A DNA stretch of 13,193 nt from CSP1-5 sp964348275 (GCA_964348275.1 CAYGBT010000070.1:1-13193); one strand, 5' to 3'. Shown: positions 6,916 to 12,959, counted from the stretch's first letter. Numbers and translations: made by a program. The notes: generated from the letters alone by a model not told the origin.

Positions 6916-8118
6916 TCAGGCCCCGAACTTGGTCAGCCGCAGGGCATGGGCCAGCGCAAGTGGGAGGATCTCCTTTCCTCGGAAACGGCCCAGACCTCCT
7001 TGAAGGCATCCCCGCTCTGAAAACTCTTGGACCCCATCGGGGCGGCACCATCGTGAAGAGAGCAGGATGGGAACTGGATGCCAGCTGTGGGCCTTGAGCG
7101 CCGCGGGGGTGGAATGGTCCCCTGTGATCACCAGCACGTCCGGACCAAGCGTTACAAGAGTGGGGATCTCCTGGTCCACTTCTTCAATAACGTCTATCTT
7201 AGCCTGGAAATTCCCATCCTCCCCGGCGGAGTCGGTCCTCTTGACGTGCAGATAGAAGAAATCGTACGCCTGCCAGTGTTGGCGCAGAACCTCGAACTCT
7301 TCTCTTACCGTCGGCCCGGTGGCCAGCGCCTCCATCCCGGCCAACTTTCCCAGCCCGCGGTACATCGGATAAACAGCGATCGCGGCGGCCCGGAGTTGAT
7401 ACAGCTCTTGATACGTCGGCAAGTTGGGATGTTTGGCGAAGCCTCGAAGCAAAATCATGTTGGCGGGGTGCTTGTCCTTCAACACGGATCGGGCCTTTTC
7501 GACGAAGGTATTGATGAGCCTCGTGGCCCGCTCTGCCTCGGGAGTTTTCGCCTCGACCTTCAACGGCGCCTCGCCCACCCGCTGTGGGTCCGATTCGGAG
7601 AGTTGATCTGAAAGCCCCTCCCCCCGGAAGAGGACCACAAACCGGTGCTCCTTGACCGGGCGGACGACCACCTCGATCCCCTCGACCTGAATGGTGTCCA
7701 ATAATGCAGAAAGCTCAACACAGAGCTCGGTGGAGATCCGACCGGCCCGACGGTCGGTGATTCTCCCCGTCTTATCCATGGTACAGAAGTTTCCGCGCGC
7801 GGCGACATCCCGAGCCGTCAGTTCAAGGTCGATCCCCAAGGCCTCGAGCACCCCGCGGCCAATCTGGTACTTTAGGGGATCGTACCCGAAAAGTGATAGA
7901 TGTCCTGGACCACTTCCCGGCGTGATCCCGGGACCCACCGGGTCAACGAGCCCTGTCACTCCCTGGACCGCAAGGGCATCGAGGTGTGGCGTCTTCGCTG
8001 CTTCGAGGGCCGTCGCGCCACCCAGCTCGCGTGGTAGCCCGCCCAAGCCATCCAAGACCAAGAGGACGATCTTGGTTTCTGCCCTGATCGCCAGACTCTT
8101 TAAGGTGTCGAGATCCAT
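6916..8118 (-). CDS. apgM: Cofactor-independent phosphoglycerate mutase, archaeal (ApgM) type
   Basis: Alkaline-phosphatase-superfamily enzyme predicted to interconvert 3- and 2-phosphoglycerate without 2,3-bisphosphoglycerate. The 400-residue length and motifs fit the ApgM branch, not the longer GpmI. Visible motifs are the metal-site VLDGLGG (21-27), TPGSGPGHLSLFGYDP with the likely phosphoserine (Ser69), HVKRTDSAGEDGNF near the middle of the catalytic half, and VITGDHSTPAALKAHSWHPVP with metal-binding Asp and His residues. The frame extends upstream to a GTG at 8142, but that codon lies inside a heptamer repeat; ATG 8118 has AGGTGG four bases upstream and starts the conserved protein. It sits between nuoI and pdhA, so glycolytic flux to pyruvate is encoded beside the complex that consumes pyruvate. 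Some homologues act on phosphonates or related substrates, but the motifs here suit the mutase. Confidence 0.88.
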   Translation of the reverse strand: MDLDTLKSLAIRAETKIVLLVLDGLGGLPRELGGATALEAAKTPHLDALAVQGVTGLVDPVGPGITPGSGPGHLSLFGYDPLKYQIGRGVLEALGIDLELTARDVAARGNFCTMDKTGRITDRRAGRISTELCVELSALLDTIQVEGIEVVVRPVKEHRFVVLFRGEGLSDQLSESDPQRVGEAPLKVEAKTPEAERATRLINTFVEKARSVLKDKHPANMILLRGFAKHPNLPTYQELYQLRAAAIAVYPMYRGLGKLAGMEALATGPTVREEFEVLRQHWQAYDFFYLHVKRTDSAGEDGNFQAKIDVIEEVDQEIPTLVTLGPDVLVITGDHSTPAALKAHSWHPVPILLSSRWCRPDGVQEFSERGCLQGGLGRFRGKEILPLALAHALRLTKFGA

Positions 8119-8128
8119 AGAGCCACCT

Positions 8129-8233
8129 GGTTCAAAGTTCACAGTTCACGGTGTCAGTCCTCAGTCCCCCGTGCCCAGTTCCCAGGTATCGGGATTCGGT
8201 CGTCCTAGACCGGACATCGGACTTCGGACGCTA
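8129..8233. repeat. Composite heptanucleotide array between nuoI and apgM
   Basis: Fifteen successive 7-base blocks can be laid over 8129-8233 with no insertion or deletion. The type changes along the way: GGTTCAA, AGTTCAC twice, GGTGTCA, GTCCTCA, GTCCCCC, GTGCCCA, GTTCCCA, GGTATCG, GGATTCG, GTCGTCC, TAGACCG, GACATCG, GACTTCG, GACGCTA. The last block contains the nuoI stop codon (8231-8233). The left end is 10 bases from the apgM start and includes its ribosome-site flank. It therefore fills nearly the whole 112-bp gap between the two genes. Confidence 0.8.
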
Positions 8234-8719
8234 CCGATGGTATCGAGACAAATCCTCCTCCAGCCGTTCCAGGACCTCGGGGCGCTGCTTTGCCGCTGCC
8301 TGAACATTGAGGTTGAGCTTGGCCTTGTCGTAGATGAAACCATCTCGGGTGTAGCATTCCAGCTCGTACTCCTTTCCCAGAAAGATGGCGTCCTCGGGAC
8401 AGGCCTCTTCACAGTAGCCACAGAAGATGCACCGGAACATGTGGATCATGTATACGCTGGCGTATCGCTCGCCGGGCGAGTGGCGCGCCTGGTCGGTATT
8501 CTCGGCCGCCTCGATGTAAATGGCATCCGCAGGGCAAGCCACGGCACACAGCTCACACCCGACACACCGCTCCAGGCCATCATCATCAACGACGAGGAAG
8601 TGACGTCCCCGGAACCTCGGGGACACGGGGAGACGCTCTTCAGGATAGGGAACGGTCACCTCCTTCCGAAAGATGTGCTTGAAGGTGGTGTACATCCCCT
8701 TCATGATTGCCGTTATCAT
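8231..8719 (-). CDS. nuoI: NADH-quinone oxidoreductase subunit I (two 4Fe-4S ferredoxin-type)
   Basis: Peripheral-arm subunit of respiratory complex I carrying clusters N6a and N6b. The 162-residue product has the two classical eight-cysteine motifs: CVGCELCAVACP (Cys52, 55, 58, 62) and CIFCGYCEEACP (Cys97, 100, 103, 107). They are separated by the family's usual linker, and Y.I...RCIFCG precedes the second site. The N-terminus (MKGMYTTFKHIFRK) looks like the amphipathic membrane-facing helix of NuoI. Start ATG 8719 is chosen for length; ATGs at 8704 and 8695 are alternatives and the ribosome site is weak. Its only complex I neighbour here is nuoC, on the other side of a repeat hairpin; the rest of the nuo set is absent. 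A ferredoxin-like subunit of a related hydrogenase is possible, but motif spacing and partner favour NuoI. Confidence 0.93.
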   Translation of the reverse strand: MITAIMKGMYTTFKHIFRKEVTVPYPEERLPVSPRFRGRHFLVVDDDGLERCVGCELCAVACPADAIYIEAAENTDQARHSPGERYASVYMIHMFRCIFCGYCEEACPEDAIFLGKEYELECYTRDGFIYDKAKLNLNVQAAAKQRPEVLERLEEDLSRYHR

Positions 8720-8734
8720 AGGTATTTCATCCCT

Positions 8735-8818
8735 CGTTCACAGTTGACGGTTCACAGTTCACAGACAGGATCTTGAAATACCGACAATCGGTGAACCGTG
8801 AACAGTGAACCGTGAACG
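8735..8818. repeat. Inverted pair of heptamer arrays forming a long hairpin between nuoC and nuoI
   Basis: The left array (8735-8762) has units CGTTCAC, AGTTGAC, GGTTCAC and AGTTCAC. The right array (8791-8818) has GTGAACC, GTGAACA, GTGAACC and GTGAACG, the opposite orientation. Aligning 8736-8762 with the reverse complement of 8791-8817 gives 23 matches in 27. In the minus-strand transcript two of the four mismatches become G-U pairs. The loop is 28 bases. The hairpin starts 3 bases after the nuoC stop and ends 16 bases before the nuoI start. No T-tract follows, so it is not a standard terminator. Confidence 0.85.
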
Positions 8819-8820
8819 CA

Positions 8821-9330
8821 TCAGGGTTTGTTCACTTCCCACCACTTCGGCATCTCTTCCACCGGGTAATCCTTTCGGAGGGGATGCCCCTCCCAATCCT
8901 CCGTCATCAGGATCCGTCGGAGGTCGGGATGTCCTGCGAACCGGATGCCGAACATATCGAAGACCTCTCGCTCATGCCAGTTGGCAGTGGGCCACACATC
9001 GGTCACTGATGGGACGTCCGTCCCCTCCGGCACTGAAACCTTCACACGAATGCGATCCGCGCGTGGGATCGAATAGAGGTTATACACCACCTCGAATCTC
9101 GGGTCCCGCTTCCCCCACCAATCGACGCCACACAGATCGGCCAGGAAGTTATACCGGAGATCGGGATCTTCCTTTAGAAAGCGGCAGATCTGGACGATCG
9201 TCTCCCGCTCGGCGGTAATTGTGAGCTCGTCTCCGAAGGAGACGGCCTCCACGACCGCCTGAGGAAACGCCTCACGCAAGCGATATACCGCCGGATGTGC
9301 CTCCGCAGGATTGACCTGACGCTCGTCCAT
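8821..9330 (-). CDS. nuoC: NADH-quinone oxidoreductase subunit C (30 kDa subunit)
   Basis: Peripheral-arm scaffold subunit of complex I, predicted 169 residues. The family signature HEREVFDMFGIRFAGHPDL is complete, followed by RRILMTEDWEGHPLRKDYPV, and the earlier YNFLADLCGVDWWG segment is typical. The frame is open 40 codons upstream, but that portion overlaps the lipA catalytic region and has no family resemblance. The ATG at 9330 gives the normal length, although its ribosome site is poor. With this start, nuoC overlaps the 3' end of lipA by 59 bp in a different frame, implying coupled translation. It is not fused to NuoD, unlike the NuoCD of enterobacteria. The adjacent complex I genes nuoB and nuoD are missing on both sides. 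Confidence 0.93.
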   Translation of the reverse strand: MDERQVNPAEAHPAVYRLREAFPQAVVEAVSFGDELTITAERETIVQICRFLKEDPDLRYNFLADLCGVDWWGKRDPRFEVVYNLYSIPRADRIRVKVSVPEGTDVPSVTDVWPTANWHEREVFDMFGIRFAGHPDLRRILMTEDWEGHPLRKDYPVEEMPKWWEVNKP

Positions 9331-10261
9331 AGAAGTCTTTTGGAAGCAGGGGGGCTGTCGCCTCGATCGCTCGGGCCTGGTGACCGGCATGGTATGAACT
9401 CCGCACCAGCGGGCCCGCCTCCACGTGTTTGAATCCCATCGTTTCTCCAATACGCTTAAGCTCGCGAAACTCGCCGGGGTCGTAGAAGCGATTGACCGGC
9501 AGATGATTCATACTCGGCCGCAGATACTGACCCAGCGTCAAGATGTCGCAGCCCACCTCGACCAGATCCTGCATCGTGGTCAAGAGCTCCTCCCGCTCCT
9601 CGCCCAGGCCGAGCATCAGCCCCGACTTGGTAAGCATGGACGGGCCAAAGCCCTTGGCCCGATCCAACAGCTCGAGTGACCGCCCATATTTGGCCCCTGC
9701 TCGAGCCCCCCGGTAGAGGCGGGGAACCGTTTCGACGTTATGATTCAAAATGTCCGGTTTCGCCGCGAGGACGATCTCCAGCGCGTGCCTGTCTCCCTTG
9801 AAATCCGGGATCAACACCTCCACCGTGCAAGTGGGAGCGGTTTCCCGAACCTCACGGATAGTGGCAGCGAAAATACCCGCTCCTCCGTCCGCGAGATCGT
9901 CCCGGTTCACCGAGGTAATCACCGCATGTTCAAGTCCCAACACCTTTACCGCATGGGCTACCCGGTGCGGTTCTTCCCGATCGAGCCCGATGGGCCGACC
10001 ATGAGTGACCGCGCAGAAGCCGCAACTCCTGGTACAGATATCCCCCAGGATCATGAACGTCGCGGTTAGATTGTCAAAACACTCGCCGATGTTCGGGCAG
10101 CGGGCTTCCTCACAGACCGTATGAAGGTTGAGGGTCCGCAGGAACCCCTTGACACGCATGAAGTTTTGGCCTCCGGGGGCACGAACCTTCAGCCACTCCG
10201 GCTTTCGGGGTACTTCGCCCCCACGGGGCCCGAGCACGGGTAGTCCTTTTTCGCAGCCCAT
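9272..10261 (-). CDS. lipA: Lipoyl synthase LipA (radical SAM)
   Basis: Inserts two sulfur atoms into the protein-bound octanoyl group to complete lipoate. Both iron-sulfur sites are present in the 329 residues: the auxiliary cluster ligands Cys50, Cys55 and Cys61, and the radical SAM motif CTRSCGFC (Cys76, 80, 83). Other family blocks are ITSVNRDDLADGG, NHNVETVPRLY, KSGLMLGLGE and the conserved RSSYHA (287-292), whose serine ligates the auxiliary cluster. Members usually end soon after that point; here 37 more residues follow, rich in Gly and Ser at the end, and they overlap the start of nuoC. ATG 10261 follows a GGGGG ribosome site and lies about 28 bases downstream of a predicted transcription start, so lipA is the first gene of the minus-strand cluster. 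LipB, its pathway partner, is encoded near the other end of the same cluster. Confidence 0.96.
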   Translation of the reverse strand: MGCEKGLPVLGPRGGEVPRKPEWLKVRAPGGQNFMRVKGFLRTLNLHTVCEEARCPNIGECFDNLTATFMILGDICTRSCGFCAVTHGRPIGLDREEPHRVAHAVKVLGLEHAVITSVNRDDLADGGAGIFAATIREVRETAPTCTVEVLIPDFKGDRHALEIVLAAKPDILNHNVETVPRLYRGARAGAKYGRSLELLDRAKGFGPSMLTKSGLMLGLGEEREELLTTMQDLVEVGCDILTLGQYLRPSMNHLPVNRFYDPGEFRELKRIGETMGFKHVEAGPLVRSSYHAGHQARAIEATAPLLPKDFYGRASGQSCGGTSGGISLA

Positions 10262-10295
10262 GATCCCCCACTGACATTCGCAAGGATGTTTGCTA

Positions 10296-10323
10296 AGTAT
10301 ACACCATGCCCTGCCCTGTTCAA
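10296..10323 (-). promoter_or_regulatory. lipA: Sigma-70-like promoter for lipA and the minus-strand cluster
   Basis: On the minus strand TTGAAC (10323-10318) and TATACT (10301-10296) are spaced by 16 bases, matching the consensus at 4/6 and 5/6 positions. The expected start near 10289 leaves a leader of about 28 bases with GGGGG ahead of the ATG. No experimental support; hexamer matching only. Confidence 0.6.
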
Positions 10324-10357
10324 ACCCTCTTCATTCGTGCAATGTTCCCTCCACACC

Positions 10358-10386
10358 TTGACCGTCCCGCGCACCACAGGTAGAAT
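10358..10386 (+). promoter_or_regulatory. Sigma-70-like promoter for the J-domain gene, nearly leaderless
   Basis: TTGACC (10358-10363) and TAGAAT (10381-10386) are separated by the ideal 17 bases, each matching 5 of 6 consensus positions. The -10 element ends only 10 bases before the ATG at 10397, so the transcript would have at most a few leader bases. It is divergent from the lipA promoter, with 34 bp between the two -35 elements. Confidence 0.6.
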
Positions 10387-10396
10387 CGAATACGCG

Positions 10397-11227
10397 ATGC
10401 CTTGGAGGAATGTAGGGGCGAAGGATTACTACCGGGTCCTTGGGGTTTCGCCGGAGACCACGCCGGACGAGATCAAGCGAGCCTACCGCCGCCTTGCCCT
10501 CGAGCACCATCCCGATCGAAACCGAGGAGACCGGCGGGCCGAGGAACGGTTCAAAGAGATCAGTGAGGCCTACGGCGTCCTGATCGATCCGCAGAAGCGC
10601 CGCCAGTACGATGCCTTCCGCCGGGGAGGCTTTCCCCCGGGAGATGCAGGGTTCCGTTATCGTCAAGAGGAAATCTTCCGGGATGTCTTCAACGACCCCT
10701 TCGCCAGTGCCATCTTCGACGATCTCCGGCGTGAATTCCAACGCATGGGTTTCCGGTTTGATGACCGGTTTTTCCACCAAACCTTCTTCGGGGGACGTGG
10801 GTTCGTTTTCGGCGGCGTCTTCTTCATGGGGCCGAGAGGACCCGTCTTCTCCAGGACGTTTCGTCGCGAGCCCGTCGAACGGCAACGTCCTGAGCCTGTC
10901 GAAGGGCCCGCCCTCACCGGCGGTCTTCTCAGGGCAGCCGGAAAAAAGCTGAAAGGGTTTTTGACCGGACTGTTGCGGGGCGACTGGGTCCAAACCCAGG
11001 GTCCCGACATTGACGCAGAACTTTCGGTGACCGCCGAGGAGGCTCGGCGGGGCACCAAGAAACCGATCGCCGTTCGTCGAGACGGGGCGCGGGAAGAGCT
11101 GCTGGTCACCGTCCCGCCCGGGGTCCGGACGGGGACCCGCCTCCGTCTCAAGGAAAAAGGGACCTCCGGACCGCACGGAATTCCCGGGGACCTCTATCTC
11201 ACCATTCGAGTCGAAGAAGCCTCTTAG
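10397..11227 (+). CDS. J-domain co-chaperone (DnaJ/CbpA-like, no zinc finger)
   Basis: A 276-residue Hsp70 co-chaperone. The J domain covers about residues 9-72, with the DnaK-stimulating HPD at 38-40 and the helix III sequence ERFKEISEAYGVL. A Phe/Gly/Arg-rich middle (about 75-157) follows, including FFGGRGFVFGGVFFMGPRG. The last 80 or so residues look like a single DnaJ C-terminal beta domain (ELSVTAEEARRGTKK, VTVPPGVRTGTRLRL, GDLYLTIRV). The CXXCXGXG zinc fingers and the second C-terminal repeat of full DnaJ/CbpA are absent, so it is a short form. The frame is open upstream to 10286, but the ATG at 10397 starts just before the J domain and downstream of the promoter. Residues 158-170 are encoded by a two-copy interspersed repeat. 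No dnaK or grpE is visible, so its client pathway is unknown. Confidence 0.9.
   Translation: MPWRNVGAKDYYRVLGVSPETTPDEIKRAYRRLALEHHPDRNRGDRRAEERFKEISEAYGVLIDPQKRRQYDAFRRGGFPPGDAGFRYRQEEIFRDVFNDPFASAIFDDLRREFQRMGFRFDDRFFHQTFFGGRGFVFGGVFFMGPRGPVFSRTFRREPVERQRPEPVEGPALTGGLLRAAGKKLKGFLTGLLRGDWVQTQGPDIDAELSVTAEEARRGTKKPIAVRRDGAREELLVTVPPGVRTGTRLRLKEKGTSGPHGIPGDLYLTIRVEEAS
10868..10906 (+). repeat. Two-copy GAGCCYGTCGAASGG element inside the J-domain gene
   Basis: Direct copies of 15 bases at 10868-10882 and 10892-10906 match at 13 of 15 positions and are spaced by 9 bases. They encode EPVER and EPVEG in frame. The core resembles a short interspersed repeat seen in many environmental bacterial genomes, whose other frames give LSLSKG and FDRLR peptides; both readings occur here too. 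It falls in the non-conserved linker between the J domain and the C-terminal domain. Confidence 0.75.
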
Positions 11228-11231
11228 GATC

Positions 11232-11249
11232 CTCCCCTCCTCTGGGGAG
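11232..11249 (+). terminator. Possible hairpin after the J-domain gene
   Basis: CTCCCC (11232-11237) and GGGGAG (11244-11249) form a 6-bp GC-rich stem with a 6-base loop, starting 4 bases after the stop codon. There is no T-run directly after it; the nearest is a TTTT about 16 bases on. It could aid termination but is not a canonical intrinsic terminator. Confidence 0.35.
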
Positions 11250-11328
11250 CTCGGGCCTGCCTACATTTTCTCGTATAGATTTGGAGTGCCGGTGGATTCT
11301 CCAGTTACTGAATTACAGGGAATATTCC

Positions 11329-11358
11329 TTGACAACACAGCGCCTCGGAAATCATTAT
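11329..11358 (+). promoter_or_regulatory. Candidate promoter for the GlcD-type gene
   Basis: A perfect TTGACA (11329-11334) is followed after 18 bases by CATTAT (11353-11358), 4 of 6 matches to the -10 consensus. It lies in the 210-bp gap before the oxidase gene. The predicted leader is about 70 bases and contains no further structure that I recognise. The rest of the gap shows no gene or repeat array. Confidence 0.45.
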
Positions 11359-11437
11359 TGTGCGATGGTCATCTTAAACTCCGCATCGCTCGGCCAAACG
11401 ATCGGCTTCCGGCACCCTCCAGATCATGGGGGCGGCG

Positions 11438-12916
11438 ATGATCAAAGATAAAACCCGGATTGTCAGGGACCTCGAACAGATCGTCGGTCGTAAAGCCGTG
11501 ATCCACGAGGAGGACGAACTCCGGGTGTATGAGTGCGATGGCACAACCTTCATCAAAGTCCTGCCGGATATCGTCGTCCTTCCCACCACCGCTGAGCAAG
11601 TCGCGGAGATCGTCAAGCTCTGCCGTCGCGAGCGCCTCTATTTTATCCCCCGGGGCGCCGGAACCGGCCTCTCAGGTGGCGCCCTTGCCATCGAGGGAGG
11701 GATCATTATCGGGCTCAATCGGATGACTCGCATTCTCGAGATCGACATCCCGAACCAGCGGGCCGTGGTGGAGGCGGGTGTGGTGAACGTCTGGCTCGCT
11801 CAAAAAATCAGCGGGGATGGGTATTACTACGCCCCGGACCCGGCCAGCCAAACGGCCTGTACCATTGGAGGCAATGTGGCTGAGAACGCCGGCGGCGTGC
11901 ACACCCCCAAGTACGGGGTGACCACCAATCACGTCCTCGGCTTGGAGGTGGTTCTCCCGAGTGGCGAGACAATTGAGATTGGTGGAAAGACCCTCGATCC
12001 TCCAGGCTATGATCTGGTCGGGATCTTCGTCGGATCCGAGGGGACCTTTGGCATTGCGACGAAGGTCACCGTGCGCATCCTGTACAAGCCAGAGGCCGTG
12101 AAGACCCTGATGGGAATCTTTGAAAATGTCGAGGATGCCAGCAACGCCGTCTCAGGCATTGTTGCCCGAGGAATCATCCCAGCCTCCGTCGAGATGATGG
12201 ACAACCTGAGCATTCAAGCGGTCGAGAAGTGGCTCCAAGCCGGATACCCCATGGACGCAGGCGCGGTCCTCCTCGTGGAGCTGGACGGACCCCAGGCGGA
12301 GGTTGAGGCGCTGGCAGACCTCGCCGTTGAGGTCCTTGAGGCGCACCGCGTCCGGGAGGTCCGAGTCGCCAAGAATGATGAGGAACGCCAGCTCTTCTGG
12401 AAGGGTCGGAAGGCAGCCTTGGCCGCGATGGGCCAGATCCGTCCAGACTGCTACCTCCATGACGCGGTCATCCCCCGGACCAAACTTCCTATCATCCTCA
12501 GGGAGATTGAAGATCTATCCAAAGAGTACGGCCTCCCTGTGGCCAATGTCCTTCACGCGGGCGACGGCAACCTGCATCCTTTTATCCTCTACGACGGCCG
12601 CTTCGAGGAGGAGATTCGGAAGGCGGAGGAACTCGGCGCGAAAATCATGAGGCGCTGCATCGAACTGGGGGGAAGCATCACGGGAGAACACGGGGTGGGG
12701 ATCGAGAAACAGGACTTCATGCCTCTAATGTATACCGAGGATGATCTCGATGCCATGATGAAGGTCAAGTGCGTCTTTAATCCGGACCACATGCTCAACC
12801 CCGGCAAGATCTTTCCGACCTCCAAGTCTTGCGTCGAGGTGGGACAGAACAAGAGAGACCGCCTCCGCTACGAGCCTCATCGGATCGAGAAAGAAGGACT
12901 CGCCCAGCGGTTCTGA
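11438..12916 (+). CDS. glcD: FAD-linked oxidase, GlcD family (glycolate oxidase subunit D / D-2-hydroxyacid dehydrogenase)
   Basis: A 492-residue flavoprotein of the PCMH/VAO superfamily, predicted to oxidise glycolate, D-lactate or a related 2-hydroxyacid to the 2-oxoacid. The N-terminal FAD domain shows PRGAGTGLSGGA (about residues 71-82), DPASQTACTIGGNVAENAGG and GLEVVLPSGE. The substrate domain has HAGDGNLHP, ITGEHGVGIEK and the C-terminal FNPDHMLNPGKIFP. No signal peptide or membrane segment is seen, so it is cytoplasmic or peripheral. ATG 11438 is chosen because a G-rich site lies five bases upstream; ATG 11426, four codons earlier, is also in frame. In the classical glc operon GlcD needs GlcE and GlcF; neither is in the window, and an IclR-type regulator follows instead. 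The exact substrate cannot be fixed from the sequence. Confidence 0.9.
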   Translation: MIKDKTRIVRDLEQIVGRKAVIHEEDELRVYECDGTTFIKVLPDIVVLPTTAEQVAEIVKLCRRERLYFIPRGAGTGLSGGALAIEGGIIIGLNRMTRILEIDIPNQRAVVEAGVVNVWLAQKISGDGYYYAPDPASQTACTIGGNVAENAGGVHTPKYGVTTNHVLGLEVVLPSGETIEIGGKTLDPPGYDLVGIFVGSEGTFGIATKVTVRILYKPEAVKTLMGIFENVEDASNAVSGIVARGIIPASVEMMDNLSIQAVEKWLQAGYPMDAGAVLLVELDGPQAEVEALADLAVEVLEAHRVREVRVAKNDEERQLFWKGRKAALAAMGQIRPDCYLHDAVIPRTKLPIILREIEDLSKEYGLPVANVLHAGDGNLHPFILYDGRFEEEIRKAEELGAKIMRRCIELGGSITGEHGVGIEKQDFMPLMYTEDDLDAMMKVKCVFNPDHMLNPGKIFPTSKSCVEVGQNKRDRLRYEPHRIEKEGLAQRF

Positions 12917-12917
12917 G

Positions 12918-12959
12918 GGTTCACCGTTCACAGTTCACAGGTCCAAAGCCCGCCGTCCA
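12918..12959. repeat. Heptanucleotide array after the GlcD-type gene
   Basis: Units GGTTCAC, CGTTCAC and AGTTCAC (12918-12938) are followed in the same 7-base register by weaker AGGTCCA, AAGCCCG and CCGTCCA (to 12959). The array begins 1 base after the stop codon. This is the only array belonging to a plus-strand gene, and its first units match the type found after nuoC in the gene sense. Confidence 0.8.

Noticed and set aside
8119..8142. GTG start for the phosphoglycerate mutase, eight codons upstream.
   Set aside because: The codon is part of a heptamer repeat, and the ATG at 8118 has a good ribosome site and begins the conserved region.
7691..8776. A 361-codon plus-strand open frame across apgM, the composite array and nuoI.
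   Set aside because: It is antisense to two conserved genes and runs through the repeats, with low-complexity, family-less sequence.
9331..9450. A 40-residue N-terminal extension of NuoC.
   Set aside because: It overlaps conserved lipA sequence in another frame, is rich in Arg and Trp without family resemblance, and would make the protein too long.
1964..12959. The repeat arrays as a CRISPR array.
   Set aside because: Units are 7 bases and contiguous, without spacers, and no cas genes are nearby.
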